Shown here piece after piece: positions 6,622-12,276 of a stretch of 12,276 nt of DNA. How positions within the stretch are numbered: position 1 is the stretch's first letter; every line of letters starts with the position of its first letter. The stretch lies in assembly GCA_017458545.1 (NCBI GenBank), contig JAFTBA010000250.1:1-12276 (forward strand). The letters are read 5' to 3'. The notes under the pieces are model-generated. The model saw nothing but the letters and a program-made list of their open reading frames with translations, did no database searches and had not been told where the DNA came from. Origin of the DNA: Synergistaceae bacterium (lineage in GTDB: Bacteria > Synergistota > Synergistia > Synergistales > Aminobacteriaceae). A program made the translations under genes and the position numbers.

Positions 6622-7577
6622 TGTCAAAAAAAATACTGATAGCTTCAGGCGGAACAGGAGGACATATATTTCCTGCAATAGTATTCGGGAAAGGCCTTCA
6701 GGATAAGGGTAATACTGTGTCATGGCTTTGCGGTTCGAGGGAACTTGAAGGAGTGATTTACCGTTCAGCAGGGATTGAGCCCGTAGTGCTGCCGTTATCG
6801 GGGTCGCCTATGGGAACGAGGTCAGTAACAAAAATATTAACGCGCATATCCGATGTCTTCAAATCAATCTCAATGACTGCGAAATACATTAAGGAGTTCA
6901 AACCTGATGAGATATATTTGTTCGGAGGGTATATATCGTTTGCACCGTTAATTGTTGCTAAGGTCAAGGGCATTCCGGTAACGCTGCACGAACAAAACGC
7001 CGTTGCAGGAAGAGTAACACGAATGGCCTCGAAAATGAGAGCGAAAATCATAACGGGCTGGCCTGTTTGCGAGGGGATAAAGGATTTTGAGTACACCGGT
7101 ACACCCGTGAGAGACCCCGTGAGAATGACTAGAGATGAGGCATTGAGGACACTGGGAGTAGAAGTGCGTGAGGGTACGAAAGTCGTAGGGGTCGCAGGAG
7201 GGTCATTAGGGAGCGGACCATTGAGCGAAATTTTGAGGGAAACAGCGAAGTTATGCCCTGAGTTTGAGTTTGTGTTTCTGTCGTCGAAGGATAAACATGA
7301 TGAGGGTAACGCGCATTTTCTGCCGCCGCAATGGGATATGAATCCGTTTTATTCTGCGTGCGATGTGTTAGTGTGCAGGTCCGGAGGGTCAACGCTTTCG
7401 GAGGCTATGAAGTGGGGAATGCCTACCGTAACAATTCCGTGGCCGAGAGCAATGGATAATCATCAGGCCAAGAACGCTGCAGAGTTCGTGAAACTTTTTG
7501 AGGACGGACGGATATTTGATGAGAATGACAGCCCTGAGAGGTTAGCCGAAATGATAAGGAGTATTAACGAAGAATGA
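6621..7577 (+). CDS. murG: UDP-N-acetylglucosamine--lipid I GlcNAc transferase MurG
   Basis: MurG transfers GlcNAc from UDP-GlcNAc to lipid I at the inner face of the membrane, giving lipid II, the substrate of FtsW. The protein is 318 residues, shorter than the usual 355-360, but has both GT-B domains. The N-terminal glycine-rich loop is GGTGGH (10-15). FGGYISFAP (101-109) and HEQNAVAGRVTR (123-134) follow, then YTGTPVRDPV (158-167) at the linker. The second glycine-rich loop is GVAGGSLGS (190-198), and RSGGSTLSEA (253-262) and DNHQAKNA (279-286) form the UDP-GlcNAc pocket. Motif order and spacing look complete. The shortening seems to lie between GGSLGS and RSGGST and at the C-terminus, so it is a compact version rather than a broken gene. 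ATG overlaps the ftsW stop (TAATG), and the end overlaps the next start (ATGA). Confidence 0.95.
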   Translation: MSKKILIASGGTGGHIFPAIVFGKGLQDKGNTVSWLCGSRELEGVIYRSAGIEPVVLPLSGSPMGTRSVTKILTRISDVFKSISMTAKYIKEFKPDEIYLFGGYISFAPLIVAKVKGIPVTLHEQNAVAGRVTRMASKMRAKIITGWPVCEGIKDFEYTGTPVRDPVRMTRDEALRTLGVEVREGTKVVGVAGGSLGSGPLSEILRETAKLCPEFEFVFLSSKDKHDEGNAHFLPPQWDMNPFYSACDVLVCRSGGSTLSEAMKWGMPTVTIPWPRAMDNHQAKNAAEFVKLFEDGRIFDENDSPERLAEMIRSINEE

Positions 7578-7861
7578 CACAGATTGAACGCATTACGTAT
7601 ATGGAGAAGTGCCTTGATGACGGTTTGAGGGCAGTTAAGGAAATGTCGCGTGCGCTCTCGGAATATCGGAGGGTTCAGAGTGAATTGAGAGAGCTTGCAG
7701 GGTATTACGGGAGCGAGGAATGGAGGAAGGATTTTGAGGACGATGAGAAGGGGAAACTGCCGAAGGATTTGAAACGCGGAGTGCTGAGTGAGGACGCTGT
7801 GTATAACCTCTTGAGTGAGAATAAGGAATTGCAGAGGGAAATTCTCAACTTTGGAACGTAA
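7574..7861 (+). CDS. DUF4298 domain protein, translationally coupled to murG
   Basis: The product has 95 residues, is highly charged and probably largely helical. It has no signal peptide or membrane segment, so it should be cytoplasmic. The pattern MTQIERITYMEKCLDDGLRAV, then LAGYYGSEEWRKDFEDDEKGKLPKDLKRGVLSEDAVYNLL, fits the DUF4298 family as I remember it: an N-terminal helix, YY.S..W, GKLP.DLKRGVLSEDAVY and a closing helix. No biochemical function is known to me. ATG 7574 overlaps the murG stop in an ATGA arrangement, so it is almost certainly translated from the same mRNA. No terminator hairpin follows. Only 18 bases separate it from the convergent small membrane protein gene. Confidence 0.85.
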   Translation: MTQIERITYMEKCLDDGLRAVKEMSRALSEYRRVQSELRELAGYYGSEEWRKDFEDDEKGKLPKDLKRGVLSEDAVYNLLSENKELQREILNFGT

Positions 7862-7879
7862 TCGTTATTATTCATGTTA

Positions 7880-8035
7880 TCACCTTGCGAGAAGCCAAAC
7901 GGTAAACAGACCTGCAAAAATCCATGCGCATGAAATGGAAATAATCATCGTCCAAAAATCACGGCGTAATTTTTTGTGCCACTCTTCATATGACAAATCA
8001 GGATACCTGCGTTTAAGTTTGTTACGAATAGACAT
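7880..8035 (-). CDS. Small single-pass membrane protein, 51 residues, unknown function
   Basis: The N-terminal half is basic and soluble (MSIRNKLKRRYPDLSYEEWH, then KKLRRDF). It is followed by one membrane helix at about residues 28-49 (FWTMIISISCAWIFAGLFTVWLLA region) and ends in a single Arg. The strongly positive N-side suggests an N-in, C-out topology. ATG 8035 is chosen because GAGGTG (8047-8042) lies 6 bases upstream; an in-frame ATG at 8101 would add 22 AT-rich-encoded residues (MYIIFINDNFLRYF...) and lacks such a site. I do not recognise the family. It could be a regulator or accessory of a membrane protein. It is convergent with the murG/DUF4298 run and divergent from tctC. Confidence 0.68.
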   Translation of the reverse strand: MSIRNKLKRRYPDLSYEEWHKKLRRDFWTMIISISCAWIFAGLFTVWLLAR

Positions 8036-8132
8036 GAATACCACCTCATATAATATAATAAAGTAACGTAAAAAATTATCATTTATGAAAATAATATACA
8101 TAAAATATGCTAACAGTAAAAGGCTTCATACA
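8036..8132. other. AT-rich divergent intergenic stretch
   Basis: This very AT-rich spacer lies between the small membrane protein gene and the tctC promoter. It must hold the leftward promoter of the 51-residue protein gene, but several overlapping AT-rich hexamers make it impossible to choose one. No convincing operator or RNA gene is seen. Confidence 0.4.
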
Positions 8133-8141
8133 TGTTATAAT
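8133..8141 (+). promoter_or_regulatory. Extended -10 promoter of the tctCBA operon
   Basis: TGTTATAAT is a perfect TG-N-TATAAT. There is no good -35 at 16-18 bases. Transcription would start near 8148, leaving a leader of about 67 bases that is A-rich, probably unstructured, and ends in AGGAGG. Confidence 0.6.
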
Positions 8142-8198
8142 TCTCACTAACAAAATTTTCACAAAATACAGTTACAAAAAATATATATTCATTTTCAC

Positions 8199-8204
8199 AG
8201 GAGG
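8199..8204 (+). promoter_or_regulatory. Ribosome binding site that fixes the tctC start
   Basis: A perfect AGGAGG lies 10 bases before ATG 8215 and 13 before ATG 8218. Both ATGs open the signal peptide. This excludes the more distal in-frame ATG 8107, which also lies upstream of the predicted transcription start. Confidence 0.85.
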
Positions 8205-8214
8205 TATTGTCCCT

Positions 8215-9180
8215 ATGATGAGAAAAATTTTTGCTTTGCTTCTCGTCCTTTCGTTCGTTTCCTTAATGCCTGCGTTCGGTGCCGATTACCCTGCACAGAA
8301 CATTACCGGAGTCGTTCAGTGGGGAGCCGGCGGCGGAACTGACTCGCTCATGCGTCCGCTCTCCGCAATCGCTGAACAGACACTCGGAAAATCAATCATC
8401 ATTCAGAACATGACAGGCGCAACAGGCTCAATCGCTACTCAGTATGTTTTTGACGCACCTGCTGACGGTTACACCCTCCTCATGGGCGCTGAAAACCCTG
8501 CACTCTATGACATCCTCGAAATCTCTGAACTCACCTACAGCAATTTCGACTGCGTTTACCTCATCGGTGATGAAGTCGTCGGCATAGTTGTAGGCAAAAA
8601 TTCTCCCTACAAATCTTTCAAGGAAATCATTGACGCTGCACTCAAAGCCCCGTGGACTATCAAAATTTCAACAACCGGTACAGGCGGACTCCCTTGGGAA
8701 GTCGGAGCGTTCATCACTGACATAACAGGCGCAATGTTCAATCAGATTCCTTACGACAGCGATGCCTCCGCTAAAACTGCCGTAATGAACGGCGAATGCG
8801 ATTTCACCGTCTGCAAAGTTCAGTCAGGTATTGAGGACTGGAAAGCAGGAGACCTCAAATTCCTCTGCATGCTGTCAACAAAGAAAGTCAACGTCATGCC
8901 CGATGTACCCCTCGTAACTGCCGAATATCCCGACTTCGCTAAATATCTTCCTTGGGGACCTTTCTATGGCGTATTCGTTAAGAAAGGTACTGACCCTGCA
9001 ATTTGCGCAAAACTCTCAGAGGCTTTCACTAAGGCAGGCCCTCAGGAAAGTTATCAGAAAGTACTCGCTAACTTCAACATTAATTTCTTGGGTTACAGCG
9101 GTGAAGAAGCCGACAAATTCATCTCGGCTTGGCGCGAGAACACTGTAAACGCTCTCAAAAATTCAGGCGCGTTAGATTAG
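8215..9180 (+). CDS. tctC: Tripartite tricarboxylate transporter periplasmic solute-binding protein (TctC/BUG family)
   Basis: The product has 321 residues, the usual length for the family. Residues 1-22 are a signal peptide (MMRKIFALLLVLSFVSLMPAFG), with cleavage near AFG/ADYP. The mature protein has the two-lobed BUG pattern: VVQWGAGGGTDSLMRPL (33-49; usual form PGGGTDxxAR), LGKSIIIQNMTGATGSIAT (57-75), ADGYTLLMG (83-91), STTGTGGLPWEVGA (152-165) and VMPDVPLVTAEYPDFAKYL (227-245). It would capture a carboxylate-type solute in the periplasm and deliver it to TctA/TctB. BUG ligands include citrate and other di/tricarboxylates, amino acids and nicotinate-like acids, and I cannot choose among them. 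Codon use is dominated by CTC, ATC, GTC and GAC, unlike the murein genes, as expected for an abundant binding protein. It is first in the operon, with a hairpin separating it from tctB. Confidence 0.95.
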   Translation: MMRKIFALLLVLSFVSLMPAFGADYPAQNITGVVQWGAGGGTDSLMRPLSAIAEQTLGKSIIIQNMTGATGSIATQYVFDAPADGYTLLMGAENPALYDILEISELTYSNFDCVYLIGDEVVGIVVGKNSPYKSFKEIIDAALKAPWTIKISTTGTGGLPWEVGAFITDITGAMFNQIPYDSDASAKTAVMNGECDFTVCKVQSGIEDWKAGDLKFLCMLSTKKVNVMPDVPLVTAEYPDFAKYLPWGPFYGVFVKKGTDPAICAKLSEAFTKAGPQESYQKVLANFNINFLGYSGEEADKFISAWRENTVNALKNSGALD

Positions 9181-9193
9181 CAGTCAAAAAAAT

Positions 9194-9229
9194 ATCCCCC
9201 TGAGTCATTTCGGGGGGTCAAATTTTTTT
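9194..9229 (+). terminator. Terminator-like attenuator between tctC and tctB
   Basis: CCCCC (9196-9200) pairs with GGGGG of the G run 9212-9217, extended outward by a T-G and an A-T pair. The loop is about 11 bases, and seven T (9223-9229) follow after a short CAAA. It sits inside the operon, 9 bases before the Shine-Dalgarno-to-tctB segment begins to matter, so it probably gives partial termination and lowers tctBA expression relative to tctC. Confidence 0.75.
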
Positions 9230-9234
9230 CTGAA

Positions 9235-9240
9235 GAGGTG
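9235..9240 (+). promoter_or_regulatory. Ribosome binding site that fixes the tctB start
   Basis: GAGGTG (9235-9240) is 9 bases before ATG 9250. An in-frame GTG at 9238 is part of this site and is therefore an unlikely start. Confidence 0.75.
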
Positions 9241-9249
9241 AAAAATCAT

Positions 9250-9840
9250 ATGGCGGATTTAGACAAAACAACAGTGCAAAAACAAAATGACGAATATCCC
9301 GATTTGAATCCCGCTCTTGAAGTTGATACCGATGACATGATAGTCGTTAAAGAACATTCGCTTGAAGCAGGCGAAAAAGTATTCTCGTTCATACTGCTCA
9401 TTGTCGGAGTTATCGCGCTGAAACTGTCGGTTGATTTGTGGTTTAGCATTTCGCTCAGAAGAGGACCTAGAATCGCTTCTGCTGCTGCAGTTCCTGTGTT
9501 CGTCAGCGCATTATGGGTACTTATGTCATTATGGACGGTAATCGAAAACTTCAAACTCACTACACCGCTCTCAAAAGTAAAAGGAGTCGGCGAGAAAATA
9601 ATGAAGGCTCTCGCTTACGCACTGCCCCTCAACGTAATAATAATGCTCGCTCTTATTGTCGCTTACTGTGTAGCACTCGTTGAGGGAGTCAGTTTTTACA
9701 TCGCTACTCCTGCATTCCTGTATATATCAATGTGCTACTTAATGCGCAAAGATTACCTGAAAAATATTTTGTGGACAGGCATTGTTATGGCTTTCATCGT
9801 TCTTGTCTTCAGAATGTTATTCAGCGTTGTGTTCCCATAA
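9250..9840 (+). CDS. tctB: Tripartite tricarboxylate transporter small membrane subunit TctB
   Basis: The product has 196 residues, somewhat longer than many TctB proteins (about 150). An acidic, polar N-terminal tail of about 40 residues (DEYPDLNPALEVDTDD) precedes the first helix (KVFSFILLIVGVIALKLSV). Further hydrophobic segments lie around ASAAAVPVFVSALWVLMSLW, LPLNVIIMLALIVAYCVALV, FYIATPAFLYISMCYLM and WTGIVMAFIVLVFRMLFSVV. The closing VFRMLFSVVFP is typical of the family. Small TctB subunits are poorly conserved, so the call rests on size, topology and position between tctC and tctA. TctB associates with TctA in the inner membrane; its exact role is not settled. The end is 18 bases from the tctA start. 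Confidence 0.9.
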   Translation: MADLDKTTVQKQNDEYPDLNPALEVDTDDMIVVKEHSLEAGEKVFSFILLIVGVIALKLSVDLWFSISLRRGPRIASAAAVPVFVSALWVLMSLWTVIENFKLTTPLSKVKGVGEKIMKALAYALPLNVIIMLALIVAYCVALVEGVSFYIATPAFLYISMCYLMRKDYLKNILWTGIVMAFIVLVFRMLFSVVFP

Positions 9841-9858
9841 AAGGAGGCGTATTTTCTC

Positions 9859-11364
9859 ATGGAAGCATTATCACACATGGCCGTATTACTTCGTGAACCT
9901 TGGCTCATTGCTCTTATAGCTGCAGGAACTTGTGCAGGTATTTACGTAGGAGCAATACCGGGACTCTCAGGGACAATGGCAGTCTCGCTCTTAGTGTCGT
10001 TCACTTTCGGCTGGGAACAGCATTCAGCATTAGCCGTTATGGTCGGAGTGTATGTAGGCTCAGTGTTCGGCGGTTCAAGGTCCGCAATACTCCTCAATAT
10101 CCCGGGAGCACCTGCAGCAGTAGCAACAGCCTTAGACGGTTACGCCCTCGCTAAACAGGGGCGTGCAGGTGAAGCAATGGGACTCGCTACAAGCCAGTCA
10201 GTTATAGGTACATTGCTCGGAGTCCTCGCTCTCGCAACATGCGCTCCTCTGGTCGCTAATATTGCCCGTAACTTTCACTCGATAGATTACCTCATGCTCT
10301 CGTTGATGGGCCTGATGATGGTAGGGTCATTATCAGGGCGTTCAGTCAGATTCGGACTCGTTGCAGGGTGTATAGGAATATTCTTAGGGTGCGTAGGCGT
10401 TGACGGCCAAACTGCTGTCAAACGTTTCACCTTCAACATAGTATACCTTAACAGCGGAGTCGATTACGTTGTCGCAATGATAGGACTGTTCGGAGCGTCT
10501 GAAGCGTTGAGCCAGATAACAGACATGAAAGCTACTCCCGTTAAACAGAAAGTCGACAAAATTTTACCGTCATGGGCTGAGTCAATGAGGTATTTAGGAC
10601 TCACAATAAAGTCGTCAATAATCGGAGTACTTGTAGGAGCACTGCCCGGAGCAGGAGGAGATATTGCCGCTCTGTTGAGCTACGATCAGGCGAAAAGGAG
10701 CGTCCGTAAACCCTCAGCACCTTTCGGCAAAGGAGCAGTTGAAGGAATCATTGCCCCCGAGTCAGCAAACAATGCCGCAATAGGAGGAGCATTTATCCCT
10801 ATGCTTACGCTTGGGATTCCCGGCGATGCTGTTACGGCAGTACTCATAAGCGCATTAACGATACAGGGCTTGAGACCGGGACCTAATTTGATTTCGCAGA
10901 CCCCCGATTTGTTCTGGCTGATTGTTGCAAGTTTGCTTGTTGCGTCATTCTTCCTGTTAGTGTTCGGGCTTACGGGGATTAAGGCATTCACGAAAATTGT
11001 CGAAGTCCCTAAAGGAATCTTAATGCCTACAATATTGATACTGTCGGTTATAGGCGCTTATGCCATCCGTAACAGCGTCTATGATATTCTGTGGATGTTC
11101 GGTTTCGGAATAATAGGTTACTTCCTCAAACGCTTCAATTACCCTATAGCACCTATCGTTCTCGGAGTAATACTGACCAGATTATGCGAAGAAAATTACA
11201 GAAGAGGCGTTATGCTTCAGGGCGGTTCCGTAATGGGAATGTTAGGGAGCATTTTCACCAGCTATATATCAATAGCACTGTTCGTGTTACTTGTTGTGCT
11301 TTTCGTGACCCAGACTGAAAGCTACAAGCACTGGCAGGCTAAAAGACGCAGTGAAGACAAGTAA
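9859..11364 (+). CDS. tctA: Tripartite tricarboxylate transporter large permease subunit TctA
   Basis: The product has 501 residues, the standard length, with about 11-12 membrane helices. Family motifs come in two related halves. The first is GAIPGLSGTMA (31-41) with GVYVGSVFGGSRSAILLNIP (63-82) and GAPAAVATALDGYALA (83-98). The second is GALPGAGGDIAALLSYDQAK (260-279) with APESANNAAIGGAFIPMLTL (299-318) and GIPGDAVTAVLI (319-330). TctA is the translocation channel and imports solute handed over by TctC, in known members driven by a Na+ or H+ gradient. AAGGAGG (9841-9847) lies 11 bases before ATG 9859. The C-terminus is short and basic (HWQAKRRSEDK), consistent with a cytoplasmic end. A strong terminator closes the operon. 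No TctDE two-component genes and no catabolic genes flank it within the window. Confidence 0.96.
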   Translation: MEALSHMAVLLREPWLIALIAAGTCAGIYVGAIPGLSGTMAVSLLVSFTFGWEQHSALAVMVGVYVGSVFGGSRSAILLNIPGAPAAVATALDGYALAKQGRAGEAMGLATSQSVIGTLLGVLALATCAPLVANIARNFHSIDYLMLSLMGLMMVGSLSGRSVRFGLVAGCIGIFLGCVGVDGQTAVKRFTFNIVYLNSGVDYVVAMIGLFGASEALSQITDMKATPVKQKVDKILPSWAESMRYLGLTIKSSIIGVLVGALPGAGGDIAALLSYDQAKRSVRKPSAPFGKGAVEGIIAPESANNAAIGGAFIPMLTLGIPGDAVTAVLISALTIQGLRPGPNLISQTPDLFWLIVASLLVASFFLLVFGLTGIKAFTKIVEVPKGILMPTILILSVIGAYAIRNSVYDILWMFGFGIIGYFLKRFNYPIAPIVLGVILTRLCEENYRRGVMLQGGSVMGMLGSIFTSYISIALFVLLVVLFVTQTESYKHWQAKRRSEDK

Positions 11365-11387
11365 GTCAGCAAAAAAACAACTAAATC

Positions 11388-11425
11388 ATTCCTTCTGTTT
11401 GAAACACGGCAGAAGGAATTTTTTT
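11388..11425 (+). terminator. Rho-independent terminator of the tct operon
   Basis: A perfect 10-bp stem, ATTCCTTCTG (11388-11397) with CAGAAGGAAT (11410-11419), has a 12-base loop and a run of seven T (11419-11425). Confidence 0.93.
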
Positions 11426-11431
11426 ATCCCC

Positions 11432-11440
11432 TGATATAAT
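11432..11440 (+). promoter_or_regulatory. Extended -10 promoter of the antiporter-like gene
   Basis: TGATATAAT is a perfect TG-N-TATAAT just after the tct terminator. No clear -35 exists; its place is taken by the terminator stem. Transcription would start near 11447, about 38 bases before ATG 11485. Confidence 0.6.
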
Positions 11441-11484
11441 ACTTTCAATCCACAACAAATTGCTTCACGGGAGATGAACACTAT

Positions 11485-12276
11485 ATGAGGGGAAACATTG
11501 CGCTTTTAGTTTTGGTACTCTGGCCTATGCTCGGAGGGGTAATATCATATTACGCAGGGAAGAAAAACAGAGCAGTCCGCGATTATACTGCTGACATTGT
11601 ATGTATCATTGAGCTTATAGGAGTACTGTTATGCAGGAATTTAACGGGTACTGAATTAATCATACCTGGTGTTTGCGGATTAGGGTTGAAATTTTCGCTT
11701 GACGGCTTCAGATTCGCATACGCATTAATCATAGCGTTCATGTGGACTGTAACAACAATATTTTCACGCGAATACTTACAGCATCATCATAACCGTAACA
11801 GGTATTACCTTTACGTTCTTATGACATTCGGCTCAATAATGGGAGTGTTCATTTCGGGGAGTCTTTATACAACGTTTATATTCTTTGAAATGATGTCGCT
11901 GTTCTCCTACATAATGGTCGTTCAGGACGAAACACCCGATGCCCAGAGAGCAGCACAAACTTACCTCGCAATCGCAATCATAGGCGGTCTCGTTACATTA
12001 ACAGGATTAATACTGCTCTACAATTACACGGGAACTCTGGACATTGAGGAACTCGCTAAGTTTAAGTTACAGGATAAATCACCGCTGTATGTTCCGGGCT
12101 TCTTAGTGTTCACAGGGTTCGCTGCTAAAGCTGCTATTTTCCCTTCACACATATGGTTACCGACCGCTCACACAGCAGCTCCTGCACCTTCAAGCGCATT
12201 GCTTTCGGGACTCCTCACTAAGTCGGGGCTTTTCGGAATAATCGTATTGAGTTCGGGAATATTCCTTCACGATTCG
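11485..12276 (+). CDS. Proton-translocating membrane subunit of complex I / Mrp antiporter type, C-terminus beyond the window
   Basis: The frame is open from ATG 11485 (GGGAG at 11469-11473, 11 bases upstream) to the right edge, giving 264 residues of what is normally a 480-600 residue protein. It is very hydrophobic. Motifs of the proton-conducting family (PF00361) are visible: FFEMMSLFSYIMVVQDETPD (133-152) with the key TM5 glutamate Glu135, and GFAAKAAIFPSHIWLPTAHT (211-230) with Lys215 on TM7. AAPAPSSALLSGLLTKSGLFG (231-251) carries Lys246 on TM8. Relatives are NuoL/M/N, MrpA/MrpD and the membrane subunits of group 4 hydrogenases. The short N-terminus and the AHTAAPAPSSALLSG form fit MrpD/hydrogenase-type members better than NuoL. 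It probably begins a new operon; the downstream genes that would name the complex are outside the window. Confidence 0.88.
   Translation, partial: MRGNIALLVLVLWPMLGGVISYYAGKKNRAVRDYTADIVCIIELIGVLLCRNLTGTELIIPGVCGLGLKFSLDGFRFAYALIIAFMWTVTTIFSREYLQHHHNRNRYYLYVLMTFGSIMGVFISGSLYTTFIFFEMMSLFSYIMVVQDETPDAQRAAQTYLAIAIIGGLVTLTGLILLYNYTGTLDIEELAKFKLQDKSPLYVPGFLVFTGFAAKAAIFPSHIWLPTAHTAAPAPSSALLSGLLTKSGLFGIIVLSSGIFLHDS

Noticed and set aside
5011..7392. Several minus-strand reading frames inside murD, ftsW and murG
   Set aside because: They are antisense shadows of well-identified genes, without start signals or recognisable protein patterns.
7815..8066. Plus-strand reading frame overlapping DUF4298 and the small membrane protein
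   Set aside because: It overlaps two better-supported genes, lacks a ribosome binding site and has no family-like pattern.
8069..8095. Possible Fur-like operator in the AT-rich spacer
   Set aside because: Only about 12 of 19 positions match the Fur box by eye, which is expected by chance in such AT-rich sequence.
8107..8214. ATG 8107 as start of tctC
   Set aside because: It would precede the extended -10 promoter and bury the signal peptide; AGGAGG points to 8215.
11474..11488. ATG 11474 as an alternative start or small leader peptide
   Set aside because: It meets a stop after four codons (ATG AAC ACT ATA TGA) and has no independent ribosome binding site; a regulatory mini-frame cannot be supported.
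1..12276. CRISPR array, tRNA or rRNA genes, insertion sequences, phage or defence genes
   Set aside because: No regularly spaced repeats, cloverleaf-like sequences, transposase or integrase patterns or terminal inverted repeats were seen on reading both strands.

Overview
The window looks like chromosomal DNA of an anaerobic, diderm-type bacterium of moderate GC content. My best guess is a member of Synergistota, from the combination of a complete TctABC solute uptake system, a MATE pump, a partial division and cell wall cluster and a complex I-like antiporter subunit. No marker gene is present to prove this. I saw no rRNA, tRNA, CRISPR array, phage gene or transposase, and most of the window is ordinary core and transport genes.

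Layout: (1) 1-1390 holds two divergent genes for exported proteins. One is cut by the left edge (minus strand). The other is a 185-residue secreted protein with a lysine-rich, histone H1-like tail, followed by a clear terminator. (2) 1389-2720 (minus) is a polyprenyl-phosphate sugar-1-phosphate transferase with some altered family motifs. It is divergent from a MATE transporter at 2795-4174. (3) 4202-7861 is a tightly coupled run, murD-ftsW-murG-DUF4298, joined by TAATG, TAATG and ATGA stop/start overlaps. (4) 7880-8035 (minus) is a 51-residue single-pass membrane protein. (5) 8215-11364 is a tripartite tricarboxylate transporter operon in the order tctC-tctB-tctA. An internal terminator-like hairpin follows tctC, and a strong terminator follows tctA. 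(6) 11485 to the right edge is the first part of a proton-translocating subunit of the NuoL/M/N or MrpD type.

How the genes work together: MurD, FtsW and MurG supply three steps of peptidoglycan synthesis: adding D-glutamate to the cytoplasmic precursor, making lipid II, and polymerising glycan in the septum. The sugar transferase would use the same undecaprenyl phosphate carrier for a surface polysaccharide. TctC captures an unidentified carboxylate-type solute in the periplasm and TctA/TctB import it, driven by an ion gradient. The last gene would help build or use such a gradient.

Several candidate promoters share an extended -10 (TG-N-TATAAT-like) with a poor -35. No wholly new multi-gene system is evident. 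The best leads are the secreted histone-tail protein, the DUF4298 gene coupled to murG, the unusual sugar transferase, the tctC/tctB attenuator and the 51-residue membrane protein.
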